From: Chromohalobacter sp. 11-W
GTDB lineage: Bacteria; Pseudomonadota; Gammaproteobacteria; Pseudomonadales; Halomonadaceae
DNA: 64,000 nt
NCBI RefSeq assembly: GCF_029889905.1
Contig: NZ_JARANZ010000007.1
Coordinates: forward strand, 124,001-188,000
Reading direction: 5' to 3'
Below, one piece after another: positions 23,953-33,452 of the stretch. Every line of letters begins with the position of its first letter. The stretch's first letter is position 1. The translations under genes and the position numbers were made by a program. Below the pieces are notes generated by a model. That model was not told where the DNA came from and did not search any database. It worked only from the letters and a program-made list of their open reading frames with translations.

Positions 23953-26472
23953 ATGAAGCTTTTCAAACGCTTGTTAACGTCCATCCTATGGCTAATTGTG
24001 TCTTTGGGACTGGGCTGCGTACTGGCCATCATCGGCGCCGGTATCTATTTCGCGCCGGGCCTGCCCGACGTTCGTCAACTGCAGGACTTCGAACTGCAGA
24101 CACCGCTACGCGTGTACACGCGTGATGACAAGCTAATCGGCGAGTTCGGTGAGCAACGTCGCATGCCGGTGAGCTACGACGAGATCCCCCAATCCTACAT
24201 CGACGCCCTGCTGGCCGCCGAGGATGCCAGTTTCTTCGAGCATCCCGGCATCGATCCCAAGGGGCTCGCACGCGCAGCAATGGAGCTTGCCACCAGCGGC
24301 AACATCCAGTCAGGCGGCAGCACCATCACCATGCAGGTAGCGCGCAACTATCTGTTGACGCTGGACCGCACGTTCACTCGCAAGATTCGCGAGATCCTGC
24401 TGTCGCTGCAAATGGAGCAGGTGCTCGACAAGCAGGAAATTCTCGAGCTCTACGTCAACAAGATCTATCTCGGCAATGCCGCCTACGGCATCGGAGCGGC
24501 CGCCGAAGGCTACTACGACAAACCGCTTGCGGAGCTCGACTTGCCGCAACTGGCCATGCTCGCCGGCCTGCCCAAGGCTCCCTCGGCGCTCAACCCCCTT
24601 AACAATCCCGAGCGCTCGTTGATTCGCCGTAACTGGGTATTGCTGCGCATGCGCGAACTCGGCTTCATCGATCCGATTCAGTACCAGGCCGCCGTCAAGG
24701 CGCCGATCACCGCGCATCGGCCGCGTTCGCAGTACGAGGTCAACGCATCCTATGTCGCCGAAATGGCGCGCCAATATGCTGTGGAACGCTTCGGCGACAA
24801 CGCTTATACCGACAATTACCAGATCAAGACGACCATCGACAGCCGCCTGCAGGCCTCCGCGCGCGATGCGTTGGTCAATGGGCTCATCGATTACGACACG
24901 CGCCATGGCTGGCGCGGAGCCGAGGAAACCGATATTCCCTCCAGCCTGGTAGAAGCCCAAGAGCGCACGGATTCCCAAGGGCTCGAGGAAGAGCTGTCCG
25001 AATCGCCCGAGGTCATGGAGACCGCACGCCAAGCCGCCAAGAGCAGCGAGGAGTCGGTCGAAGGGGTCGAGGGCGATGTCAGCAACTGGGTCAAGGTACT
25101 CGACCGAACCCCCCGGCATGGCCCCCTCGAGCCGGGCATCGTCGTGGACACCGATGGCCGCCAGATGCGCGTCCTGACGCGTGACGATGGCGTCGTAACG
25201 CTCGGCTGGGATGGGCTTGACTGGGCGCGTACGTACCACAGCGCCGAGTGGCGCGGCGAGACCCCGGCCAACGCCGAAGCCATTGCCCAGCGTGGCGACC
25301 TGATTCGCGTCATGCGCACCGAGGATGGCGATTGGCGTCTCTCCCAGGTGCCAGGCGCCCAGGCCGCGATCGTCATCATGGACCCTCAAACCGGCGCCAT
25401 TCGAGGCCTTCAGGGTGGCTTCAGCTTCTCGTCGAGCAAGTTCAATCGCGCCATCCAGGCGCAACGCCAAGCGGGCTCGATCTTCAAACCCTTCATCTAT
25501 CTCGCCGCACTGCACAACGGGATGAACGCCGCCACGGTCATCAACGATGCCCCTGTGGTCATGTCCGATGTCGGCGGCGACTGGCGCCCCGAAAACGCGG
25601 AGGGCGAATTCCGCGGCCCCACGCGGTTGCGCGTCGGCCTCTACCAGTCGCGCAACCTCGTCACGATCCGTGTGCTGCAGTCGCTAGGCCTGGATAACAC
25701 GCTGGAATTCCTGACGAACTTCGGCTTCGCCAAGGACCGGCTGCCGCATGGCCTATCGCTCGCACTGGGCAGCGCGTCACTGACCCCGCTGGAAATGGCC
25801 AATGCCTACGCCGTCTTGGCCAATGGCGGCTTCAAGGTCGCGCCGTGGTATATCCAGTCGGTTACCCATGGCAGCCAGAACGAACTGGTCGAGGAAGCCA
25901 ACCCCGTGGTGGCATGCCGGGAGTGCGACCCCGATCAGAAGACCGTCGCACTCAACGGTGAAACCCGCCGTATCGCCGAGCGCGTGGCCACGCCCGAAGA
26001 GATGTACATCATCCGCGACATGATGCGTGACGTCATCGAGAAGGGCACCGGGCGCGGCGCACTGGATCTCAACCGTCCCGATATCGTCGGCAAGACCGGC
26101 ACCACCAACGATCAACGCGACGCGTGGTTCTCGGGCTTCAACGACGACCTGGTGGCCACCGTCTGGGTCGGCAAGGACGACAATTCCACGACCGGTGAAT
26201 ACGGTTCGCAAGCCGCCTTGCCGATCTGGAAGTCGTTCATGGGGCAGGCGCTTCAAGGCCAGCCCGAAAGCATGCCCTCGCGCCCCGACGATATCGTCAA
26301 AGTCCGCATTGATCCCGAGACCGGGCTGCGCCTGCATAACGACCAATCGGGCGGCATGCAGGAAATCTTCCGCAAGGACAACCTCCCCGACTACAAGCCG
26401 CGTTCGATCCAGCCCGAACTCGAAGATAGCAGCGGCTCCCAAGGGACCGGCACTTACGATGCCATTTTCTAG
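23953..26472 (+). CDS. mrcA: Penicillin-binding protein 1A (class A bifunctional PBP)
   Basis: Membrane-anchored peptidoglycan glycosyltransferase and DD-transpeptidase. The 839-aa protein has an N-terminal membrane anchor (about 8-36), the GT51 domain (EDASFFEHPGID, GGSTITMQVARN, KQEILELYVNKIYLG), an OB-like insert and the transpeptidase domain with SxxK in AGSIFKPF, SRN in YQSRNLVT and KTG in VGKTGTTNDQRD. The ATG at 23953 is preferred because the anchor follows at once; an in-frame upstream start adds 24 unrelated residues. The insert at about residues 325-380 is very acidic and long. Divergent from pilM, as in pseudomonads. Confidence 0.97.
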   Translation: MKLFKRLLTSILWLIVSLGLGCVLAIIGAGIYFAPGLPDVRQLQDFELQTPLRVYTRDDKLIGEFGEQRRMPVSYDEIPQSYIDALLAAEDASFFEHPGIDPKGLARAAMELATSGNIQSGGSTITMQVARNYLLTLDRTFTRKIREILLSLQMEQVLDKQEILELYVNKIYLGNAAYGIGAAAEGYYDKPLAELDLPQLAMLAGLPKAPSALNPLNNPERSLIRRNWVLLRMRELGFIDPIQYQAAVKAPITAHRPRSQYEVNASYVAEMARQYAVERFGDNAYTDNYQIKTTIDSRLQASARDALVNGLIDYDTRHGWRGAEETDIPSSLVEAQERTDSQGLEEELSESPEVMETARQAAKSSEESVEGVEGDVSNWVKVLDRTPRHGPLEPGIVVDTDGRQMRVLTRDDGVVTLGWDGLDWARTYHSAEWRGETPANAEAIAQRGDLIRVMRTEDGDWRLSQVPGAQAAIVIMDPQTGAIRGLQGGFSFSSSKFNRAIQAQRQAGSIFKPFIYLAALHNGMNAATVINDAPVVMSDVGGDWRPENAEGEFRGPTRLRVGLYQSRNLVTIRVLQSLGLDNTLEFLTNFGFAKDRLPHGLSLALGSASLTPLEMANAYAVLANGGFKVAPWYIQSVTHGSQNELVEEANPVVACRECDPDQKTVALNGETRRIAERVATPEEMYIIRDMMRDVIEKGTGRGALDLNRPDIVGKTGTTNDQRDAWFSGFNDDLVATVWVGKDDNSTTGEYGSQAALPIWKSFMGQALQGQPESMPSRPDDIVKVRIDPETGLRLHNDQSGGMQEIFRKDNLPDYKPRSIQPELEDSSGSQGTGTYDAIF

Positions 26473-26482
26473 TCGACACCCC

Positions 26483-26509
26483 ATGGGTGGCCTCGACGGC
26501 CACCCCATG
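26483..26509. repeat. Hairpin between mrcA and the DUF481 gene
   Basis: GGGTGGCC (26485-26492) pairs with GGCCACCC (26498-26505) around TCGAC. No T-run follows, so it may be a weak terminator or a stabilising stem; the next gene has its own good ribosome site (AAAGGGAG). Confidence 0.5.
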
Positions 26510-26564
26510 AGCGCGCCAGCTCCCACACCACTGACCGAGAACCGTTTTTGAAAGGGAGTCCATC

Positions 26565-27317
26565 ATGCTCGTGTCGCGAGACTCGCGATGGTTATTGCTC
26601 GTCATACTGCTCGGCGGCGCACTCCCAGTGCACGCCGACTTGTTCTACGCACCGCCTGCACCGCAGGACGATGCCCCCAAGGTGAGCGGCGAGGCCGAAC
26701 TCGGCTATACGCACCTCTCCGGGAACAGCAACAGTCGGACGCTGCTCGCCAAGGGGCGCCTTACCTGGCTGACGGGACGCCATACACACACGCTGCGCGG
26801 CGAGACGCGCAGCGTTCAGGAAAACGATGAAACCAGTACCGAGCAGTACCTGCTGGGCGGCCGCGAGCGTTATGAGCTTGAAGGTCCCCACTATCTGTTC
26901 GGTTTCGGACGCTGGGAAAAGGACCGCTTCAGTGGTTACGACTACCAGTTCACCACCATCGGCGGCTATGGCCGTCAATGGCTCGACGGGCCGACGCACA
27001 TACTGTCCACGGAATTCGGCCCCGGCTATCGTCACGATGCCTACCAGGATGGCAAGGAAGACGACCTCGGCTTGGCCTATGCGGCACTCGACTATCGCTG
27101 GAACATCTCGGAAGGCGCCTACTTCGAGCAGGCAGTTTCCGTCGAAGCGGCCGCACCCAACACCACGACGCGCTCGATTTCGTCGTTGACCTCCCAGCTC
27201 AATTCGCACCTGGCGCTCAAGATGTCCTTTGAGGTCAAGAACAACACGAATCCGCCCGACGGCGCCGAAGCCAACACCGACCGCACCACCTCGATGTCAC
27301 TGCTCTATAGCTGGTGA
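26565..27317 (+). CDS. DUF481 family outer-membrane beta-barrel protein
   Basis: Predicted 250-aa outer-membrane protein of unknown substrate (YdiY-like, DUF481). The first ~24 residues form a clear Sec signal peptide (LLLVILLGGALPVHADL). The rest shows alternating aromatic strands typical of small barrels: GEAELGYTHLSGNSNSRT near residue 43, RYELEGPHYLFGFGRWEKDRF, and a C-terminal aromatic residue (LLYSW), the barrel-assembly signature. AAAGGGAG precedes the ATG. It is followed by a strong bidirectional terminator. Function not known. Confidence 0.85.
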   Translation: MLVSRDSRWLLLVILLGGALPVHADLFYAPPAPQDDAPKVSGEAELGYTHLSGNSNSRTLLAKGRLTWLTGRHTHTLRGETRSVQENDETSTEQYLLGGRERYELEGPHYLFGFGRWEKDRFSGYDYQFTTIGGYGRQWLDGPTHILSTEFGPGYRHDAYQDGKEDDLGLAYAALDYRWNISEGAYFEQAVSVEAAAPNTTTRSISSLTSQLNSHLALKMSFEVKNNTNPPDGAEANTDRTTSMSLLYSW

Positions 27318-27341
27318 TACCGTTCCCGCCCCACAACCCAA

Positions 27342-27366
27342 AAGGGCCGCTCTCGGAGCGGCCCTT
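27342..27366. terminator. Bidirectional terminator between the DUF481 gene and maeB
   Basis: AAGGGCCGCTC (27342-27352) pairs with GAGCGGCCCTT (27356-27366) around a 3-nt loop. It lies between two convergent genes, 25 bp after one stop and 26 bp after the other, and can serve both. Confidence 0.85.
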
Positions 27367-27392
27367 CGATATCATGCCCGTTCGGCAAACGA

Positions 27393-28667
27393 CTACAGCG
27401 GCCCGTAAACGTCCTTGATGCTGGTCAACGGATAATGGGCCGGATAAGGCTTGCGCGCCACGCCGCTATCTACCGCAGCTTGCGCCACCGCCGAGGCGAC
27501 ACGAGCGAGCAGCCGTGAATCCAGCGGCGTGGGAATGATGTAACCGCGCCCGAACTCCAGTGACTCAATGCCGTAGCCGTCCAGTACCTCGCGGGTCACC
27601 GGCTCACGCGCCAGGTCCTTGAGGGCATGCACGGCCGCCACTTTCATTTCTTCATTGATGCGCGTGGCGCGAACATCCAGCGCTCCGCGGAAGATGAAGG
27701 GAAAGCCCAGCACGTTATTGACCTGGTTGGGGTAATCGGAACGCCCAGTGGCCATGATCACGTCGTCGCGGGTCTCGTTGGCGACGTCCGGATGAATCTC
27801 GGGATCCGGATTGGAGCACGCAAAAACCACCGGACTCGCCGCCATGCGCTCGAGCTGTTCGGGCTTGAGCAGGTTGGGCCCGGACAACCCCACGAAGACG
27901 TCGGCTCCCTCGATGGCATCATCCAGCGTACGCCGCGACGTCTCGGTGGCGAACATCGCCTTGTATTGGTTGAGATCGTCACGCTCGCTGCGCACCACGC
28001 CTTTGCGATCGAGCATGTAGATATGCTCGGCGCGTGCGCCACACGAGACCAGCAGTTTCATGCAGGCGATGGCCGCCGCGCCCGCGCCCAGGCAGACGAT
28101 CTTGGCGTCTTCGAGCCGCTTGCCAGCGATGTCCAGAGCATTGAGCAGCCCTGCGGCCGTAACGATGGCCGTGCCATGCTGGTCATCGTGGAAGACCGGA
28201 ATATTGCACTGCTCGATCAACGCTTGCTCGATCTCGAAGCACTCCGGCGCCTTGATATCCTCGAGATTGATGCCGCCCCAGGTATCAGCGATGCGTGCCA
28301 CGGTATCGATGAAGGCCTGCGGACTCTCGGCATCGACCTCGATGTCTACGGAGTTGATGCCCGCGAAGCGCTTGAACAGCACGCCCTTGCCTTCCATGAC
28401 CGGCTTGCTGGCCAGGGGGCCCAGGTTACCCAGGCCTAGGATAGCGCTGCCGTCGGAGACCACGGCCACTAGGTTGCCCTTGCCGGTATACAGGTAGGCG
28501 TTTTCCACGTCCTTGGCGATCTCTCGGCACGGCTCGGCTACGCCAGGACTATAGGCCAAGGACAAATGTTTCGATGTCTCGGTGGGCTTGGTCAGTTCGA
28601 CGGATAATTTGCCGGGAATCGGCTTGGCGTGATAATCCAGCGCTGCCTGTCTTTTTTCGTCACTCAT
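27393..28667 (-). CDS. maeB: NAD(P)-dependent malic enzyme, short form
   Basis: Oxidative decarboxylation of malate to pyruvate with NAD(P)H. The 424-aa protein begins with the malic-enzyme N-terminal domain (HAKPIPGKLSVELTKP, LSLAYSPGVAEPC, Tyr/Lys catalytic region VSDGSAILGLGNLGPLASKPVMEGKG), then HDDQHGTAIV and the NAD-binding fold VCLGAGAAAIACMKLL. It lacks the C-terminal phosphotransacetylase-like domain of E. coli MaeB (759 aa), so it is the short type found in pseudomonads. The ATG at 28667 (MSDEKRQAALDYH) is preferred over an upstream in-frame start inside the AT-rich promoter region. Cofactor preference is not decidable from sequence. Confidence 0.92.
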   Translation of the reverse strand: MSDEKRQAALDYHAKPIPGKLSVELTKPTETSKHLSLAYSPGVAEPCREIAKDVENAYLYTGKGNLVAVVSDGSAILGLGNLGPLASKPVMEGKGVLFKRFAGINSVDIEVDAESPQAFIDTVARIADTWGGINLEDIKAPECFEIEQALIEQCNIPVFHDDQHGTAIVTAAGLLNALDIAGKRLEDAKIVCLGAGAAAIACMKLLVSCGARAEHIYMLDRKGVVRSERDDLNQYKAMFATETSRRTLDDAIEGADVFVGLSGPNLLKPEQLERMAASPVVFACSNPDPEIHPDVANETRDDVIMATGRSDYPNQVNNVLGFPFIFRGALDVRATRINEEMKVAAVHALKDLAREPVTREVLDGYGIESLEFGRGYIIPTPLDSRLLARVASAVAQAAVDSGVARKPYPAHYPLTSIKDVYGPL

Positions 28668-28806
28668 GAGCTTTTTCCAATCGTCTGCATGGAGGCATGA
28701 TCGCCAGAATATAGAAAAAGATTCCGCCAAACAACTTACGCCAAGTTCGCGACATTAAAGACTTTTAAGCGACCGTTTGAAGCAATTAACAGCCATTTGT
28801 TGAAAC

Positions 28807-28830
28807 TTATGCCTGACTAACCAGGCATAA
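28807..28830. repeat. Perfect palindrome upstream of maeB
   Basis: TTATGCCTG (28807-28815) and CAGGCATAA (28822-28830) around a 6-nt loop, in the rpmE-maeB spacer. No T-run follows on either strand, so an operator for maeB is as likely as an RNA hairpin. Regulator unknown. Confidence 0.5.
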
Positions 28831-28871
28831 AACAAACCTTATCGGAGCGTCGTTTTCGACTTTTCAAAAAT

Positions 28872-28898
28872 AAAAAAACCCGCCATTGGGCGGGTTTT
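28872..28898 (-). terminator. Rho-independent terminator of rpmE
   Basis: On the minus strand CCCGCC / GGCGGG (28879-28884 with 28889-28894) closes a 4-nt loop, with A-rich 5' flank and seven T after it. It lies about 45 bp after the rpmE stop. Confidence 0.88.
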
Positions 28899-28943
28899 CT
28901 CGAACGCCGACGCGGCGTCGGCGTAGCGGTTCTCTTGCTTGGC

Positions 28944-29159
28944 TCAGTCGCGCTTGAGCGCGGCACCGAAACGCTTGTTGAAGCGCTCGACACGACCACC
29001 GGTGGTCGCCTGCTTCTGCTTGCCGGTATAGAACGGGTGGCACTGCGAGCAGACATCCAGGTAGAAGTCGTCTTTGGACGTGGAGCCCAGCTCGAAGGTC
29101 GCGCCGCAAGAACAGGTGGCGGAGACCTTCTTGTATTCGGGATGGATCGCTTGTTTCAT
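28944..29159 (-). CDS. rpmE: Ribosomal protein L31, zinc-binding form
   Basis: Large-subunit ribosomal protein. The 71-aa product contains the four zinc Cys at 16, 18, 37 and 40 (CSCG and CSQC) that mark the RpmE type, as opposed to the Cys-free paralogue RpmE2, which is absent here. It reads [19 protein letters not shown], fully typical. Single-gene unit, divergent from priA and closed by its own terminator; the rpmE-priA neighbourhood is the common gammaproteobacterial arrangement. Confidence 0.97.
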   Translation of the reverse strand: MKQAIHPEYKKVSATCSCGATFELGSTSKDDFYLDVCSQCHPFYTGKQKQATTGGRVERFNKRFGAALKRD

Positions 29160-29374
29160 TTTGCTGCCTCACGCTATGGTGCGCCGCCACCTGGTCGATG
29201 CCAGGCACCGCACACGGGTTGATAAAGATGCAACCGATTGATTCGGCATGCGACCCCGACGATACTCGCCTTGGCCCAAAGCCGAAGGGCCGAACATTAT
29301 AGCAGTGCCGTGATATCGCTGAAAAGACGCGTGGCACCTGCAACGCCATGTGCCGCCACTCTTTCGGAGGACTC

Positions 29375-31597
29375 TTGTCGAGCACCGACCATACGCCGCG
29401 CCTACTCAGGGTCGCCCTGCCCACGCCCTTGCGACGCCTCTTCGACTATCGCCCCTGTCGCGAGGCTCCCGCCTGTGGCTGGCGCCCAGGGCTTCGCGTC
29501 AAGGTGCCGTTCGGACGTCGCCAGCTCATCGGCGTGGTGGTCGAGTGCCCCGAACGCAGCGACGTGCCGGACGCGCAACTCAAGGCCGTGCTGGCGTGTC
29601 TCGACGATGCCCCCTTGCCCGACGACTGGTGGTGGCTGTGTCGCTTTACCGCACGCTACTATCAACACCCGCTGGGCGACACCATCGCCCAGGCACTCCC
29701 CGTCGCCTTGCGCCAGGGACGGCCCTTGCAGGCGCGCCACCAGGAGCGCTGGATAGCGCGCGACGGCGATACCGGCCCGCTCGAACGTGCGCCTCGCCAG
29801 GCCGAACTGCTGGCGATGCTGCGCCAGCACCCACGGGGTTTGATGACGCGCGCGATCACCGCGCAAGGCTTCACCCGCGCGCAGCTCGAAGGCCTGCAGG
29901 CCAAGCATCTCGTCGAGTGCCACGAAGAACGCCTGACAGCCACCGAGGAAGAATCCGGCTCGCGGCTCGCCGAACCCTCGTTGCCACTGACCCGCGAACA
30001 GGCGGGCGTCCTTGCCGAGATTCATGAAGGTCTCGAGCGCTATCATCCGTGCCTACTGCACGGCGTTACCGGCAGCGGCAAGACCGAAGTCTACCTGCAG
30101 CTCATCGAGGCGGTGCTCGCGCGAGGCCGCCAGGCGCTGGTGCTAGTACCGGAAATCGGCCTGACACCGCAAACGCTGACCCGTTTCCGGCAACGCTTTC
30201 GAGTTCCGGTGGTCGCCCTGCATTCGGGGCTCACCGATCTCGAACGCCTGGATGCCTGGGATGCCGCGCGTACCGGCCGAGCCCCGATCGTCATCGGTAC
30301 GCGCTCGGCGGTCTTCACCCCCCTGGCCGCTGCCGGGGTGATCGTCATCGACGAAGAACACGACGGCTCCTTCAAACAACAGGAAGGTCTGCGCTACCAC
30401 GCCCGCGACTTGGCCATCGCTCGCGCCCACCGCGAGAACATTCCCATCGTGCTGGGCAGCGCCACACCGGCGCTGGAGACCCTCGCCCAGGCACGTAGCG
30501 GCCGCTACCGCCATCTGCGCTTGACCCAACGCGCCAATCGGCACGCCCCGGCACGCCTGGAACTTACCGACCTACGCGGACGCCACCGCCAGGGCGGTTT
30601 GATCGCCCCCGCCATCGAGGCAATTCGGCAGACCCTGAACGCGGGCAACCAGGTGTTAGTCTTCATCAACCGGCGCGGTTTCGCTCCCTCCCTGGCATGT
30701 CACGCGTGCGGCTGGTTAGCCGAGTGCCCGCATTGCGATGCTCGCATGACACTGCATCGCCAGCCCCAGGAACTGGTCTGCCATCATTGCGACTTTCACC
30801 GCCCGCTGCCCGATGCCTGCCCGGAATGCGACAGTGGCGACCTGCGCCCACTGGGCAGCGGCACCGAGCGCACCGAGGAAACGCTAGCTGCATTGTTTCC
30901 CGAGACGCCGGTGCATCGCATCGACCGAGACAGCACCCGACGCAAGCAAGCCTTCGAGGATATTCTGCGCGAGATTCGGCGCGGCGAACCTAGCCTGCTG
31001 GTCGGCACTCAGATGCTCGCCAAGGGCCACCACCTGCCGCACGTCACGCTGGTGGTCGTGGTCAACGCCGACGCCGGCCTCTACGCCAGCGACTTCCGCG
31101 CTCTCGAGCACAGCGCCCAACTGCTGGTGCAGGTCGCCGGCCGTGCAGGCCGCGCCGAACATCCCGGTCGCGTACTGGTCCAGACCCTGCACCCCGACGA
31201 TCCCAACCTGCGCCTGCTCGCCGACAGCGGCTATGAAGCGCTCGCTGGCCAACTGCTGGAAGAACGTCGCCTGGCCGGCCTGCCGCCCTACCGTCATCTG
31301 GCCTTGGTCCGCTTCGAAGCCGCGCGCGAGCAGCACGTCGCCGAATTCGCCACCGCCGCCGCCGAGGCATTGCGCGAATGGCTCGTCACCCAGGATACCT
31401 CGGTCACCTGCCTGGGACCGGTGCCGGCGCCCATGGAGCGCCGTCAGAATCGTTATCACATGCAGCTAATGCTCTCCGACACGCGCCGTAGCGCCCTGCA
31501 CCGTGCGTGTGCCTGGCTCGTGCAGTGGCTGGACAATCACCCCGATAGTCGGCGCGTACGCGCCTCGCTGGATGTCGACCCACAAACGCTGAGTTGA
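29375..31597 (+). CDS. priA: Primosomal replication-restart helicase PriA
   Basis: 3'-5' DNA helicase that reloads the replisome at stalled forks. The protein has the N-terminal DNA-binding domain (LPTPLRRLFDYR), Walker A GVTGSGKTEVYL, the DEEH box in IVIDEEHDGSFKQQEG and a zinc-binding insert with paired Cys (CHACGW, CPHCDARM, CHHCDFHRPLPDACPEC). I choose the TTG at 29375 because TCGGAGGA sits just before it and 740 aa agrees with Pseudomonas PriA; the in-frame ATG at 29348 has no ribosome site but cannot be excluded (749 aa). It diverges from rpmE and precedes argS. Confidence 0.94.
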   Translation: MSSTDHTPRLLRVALPTPLRRLFDYRPCREAPACGWRPGLRVKVPFGRRQLIGVVVECPERSDVPDAQLKAVLACLDDAPLPDDWWWLCRFTARYYQHPLGDTIAQALPVALRQGRPLQARHQERWIARDGDTGPLERAPRQAELLAMLRQHPRGLMTRAITAQGFTRAQLEGLQAKHLVECHEERLTATEEESGSRLAEPSLPLTREQAGVLAEIHEGLERYHPCLLHGVTGSGKTEVYLQLIEAVLARGRQALVLVPEIGLTPQTLTRFRQRFRVPVVALHSGLTDLERLDAWDAARTGRAPIVIGTRSAVFTPLAAAGVIVIDEEHDGSFKQQEGLRYHARDLAIARAHRENIPIVLGSATPALETLAQARSGRYRHLRLTQRANRHAPARLELTDLRGRHRQGGLIAPAIEAIRQTLNAGNQVLVFINRRGFAPSLACHACGWLAECPHCDARMTLHRQPQELVCHHCDFHRPLPDACPECDSGDLRPLGSGTERTEETLAALFPETPVHRIDRDSTRRKQAFEDILREIRRGEPSLLVGTQMLAKGHHLPHVTLVVVVNADAGLYASDFRALEHSAQLLVQVAGRAGRAEHPGRVLVQTLHPDDPNLRLLADSGYEALAGQLLEERRLAGLPPYRHLALVRFEAAREQHVAEFATAAAEALREWLVTQDTSVTCLGPVPAPMERRQNRYHMQLMLSDTRRSALHRACAWLVQWLDNHPDSRRVRASLDVDPQTLS

Positions 31598-31764
31598 CGG
31601 GTGTCCACCGCCCGCACCCGCCGCCGCGAGCGGCAACGAAAGACACATGGCGTCGCTGGGTTTAAAGGCGTCGGCCAATCGCCGATAATAGGCGATCTAA
31701 CGCTCTTAGCGCAGCCTGGCGCTCGCCGGCCTGTCGCGCGCCAGACACAGGACATCGGAATTTC

Positions 31765-33450
31765 ATGAAAGACACCATCATCGAACTGCTCGACGCGGCC
31801 GGTACGCAGCTCAAGCAGCAAGGCATTCTTCCCCAAGACACTCCGCTTGCCATCAAGGTCGAGCCCACCAAGGACAAGGCCCACGGCGACTACGCGAGCA
31901 ACCTCGCGCTGACCCTGGCCAAGCCGGCCGGACGCAAGCCACGCGAGCTGGCCGAGGCACTGGTCGCGGCGCTGCCGGAAAGCGCCGCCATACGCCAGGT
32001 CGACATCGCCGGCCCCGGGTTCATCAACTTCTTCGCCGCCACCGACGCCGTCGCCCAGGTCATTCCTAACATCCTGGATGCCGGCGATACCTTCGGGCGC
32101 AGCCTGAGCGGCCAGGGCCAGCAGGTGCAGGTGGAATTCGTCTCCGCCAATCCCACCGGACCGCTACACGTCGGCCATGGGCGTGGTGCCGCCATCGGCG
32201 ACTGCCTGTGCCGGCTGCTGGAAGCCACCGGCTTCGATGTCACCCGCGAGTTCTACTACAACGATGCGGGCGTCCAGATCCAAAATCTCGCCCACTCGGT
32301 GCAGGCGCGCGTGAAAGGTCTCACGCCAGAGGCCGCCGAGTGGCCCGAGAACGGCTATCGCGGCGCCTACATCGCCGATGTCGCCAAGGCGTATCTGGCC
32401 GGCGAGACGATTACCGCCGATGATCGAGAAGTCACCGGCAAAGGGGATGCCGAGGATCTTAAGGCCATTCAGGACTTCGCCGTCGCCTACCTGCGCCGCG
32501 AGCAGGATCTCGACCTCAAGGCGTTCGGTGTCGCGTTCGATGTCTACTTCCTGGAGTCGTCGCTGTACAACGACGGCAAGGTCGACGCCACGGTGAAAGC
32601 ACTCGTCGACGGTGGCCATACCTATGAAGAGGATGGCGCCATCTGGCTGCGCACCACCGACTTCGGTGACGACAAGGACCGGGTGATGCGCAAGAAAGAT
32701 GGCGACTATACCTATTTCCTGCCGGACGTCGCTTACCATCTCGACAAGTGGCAGCGCGGCTTTACCACCGTGATCAACGAGCAGGGCGCCGATCACCACT
32801 CCACGGTCACCCGCGTGCGGGCCGGCCTTCAGGCGCTGGAAACCGGCATCCCGCAAGGCTGGCCGGACTACGTGCTGCATCAGATGGTGCTGGTCACGCG
32901 CTCCGGGGTCGAGGTGAAGCTCTCCAAGCGCGCCGGCAGCTACGTGACCCTGCGCGATCTCATTGATGAGGTGGGCCGTGATGCCACCCGCTTCTTCCTC
33001 GCCGCACGGCGTGCCGATTCGCAATTGACCTTCGATATCGATCTGGCCCGCTCGCAGTCCAACGACAATCCGGTCTACTACATCCAGTACGCCCATGCGC
33101 GCGTGTGCAGCATGATGCGCCGCGCCGAATCCGACGCCAAGGCATTCGATCATGCGCTGGGCATGCAGCACCTGAATCGGCTCGACACCGAGCAGGAGAA
33201 AGAGCTGATGAACCGCCTGGCACGCTACCCGGAAGTCGTCGAACGGGCCGCCCGGACCCGCGAGCCACAGCAGGTCGCCCAGTACCTGATGGATCTGGCC
33301 TCCGATTTCCACACTTGCTACAACGCGGTCAAAGTCATGGTCGACGACGATGAGTTGCGCAATGCACGGCTGGCACTGGGCTTGGCCACGCGCCAGGTGC
33401 TACGCAACGGCCTCGACCTGATGGGCGTCAGCGCACCCGAGGAGATGTAA
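31765..33450 (+). CDS. argS: Arginyl-tRNA synthetase
   Basis: Class I enzyme that charges tRNA-Arg, requiring the tRNA for amino-acid activation. The 561-aa protein shows the Add-1 domain at the N-terminus, HIGH-type motif HVGH in [16 protein letters not shown] (near residue 130), the KMSK-equivalent KLSKRAGS and the DALR anticodon-binding domain. Length is slightly shorter than E. coli ArgS (577). The ATG at 31765 begins [13 protein letters not shown]. It is closely followed by the SPOR protein gene (3 bp), so the two are co-transcribed. Confidence 0.97.
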   Translation: MKDTIIELLDAAGTQLKQQGILPQDTPLAIKVEPTKDKAHGDYASNLALTLAKPAGRKPRELAEALVAALPESAAIRQVDIAGPGFINFFAATDAVAQVIPNILDAGDTFGRSLSGQGQQVQVEFVSANPTGPLHVGHGRGAAIGDCLCRLLEATGFDVTREFYYNDAGVQIQNLAHSVQARVKGLTPEAAEWPENGYRGAYIADVAKAYLAGETITADDREVTGKGDAEDLKAIQDFAVAYLRREQDLDLKAFGVAFDVYFLESSLYNDGKVDATVKALVDGGHTYEEDGAIWLRTTDFGDDKDRVMRKKDGDYTYFLPDVAYHLDKWQRGFTTVINEQGADHHSTVTRVRAGLQALETGIPQGWPDYVLHQMVLVTRSGVEVKLSKRAGSYVTLRDLIDEVGRDATRFFLAARRADSQLTFDIDLARSQSNDNPVYYIQYAHARVCSMMRRAESDAKAFDHALGMQHLNRLDTEQEKELMNRLARYPEVVERAARTREPQQVAQYLMDLASDFHTCYNAVKVMVDDDELRNARLALGLATRQVLRNGLDLMGVSAPEEM

Positions 33451-33452
33451 GC

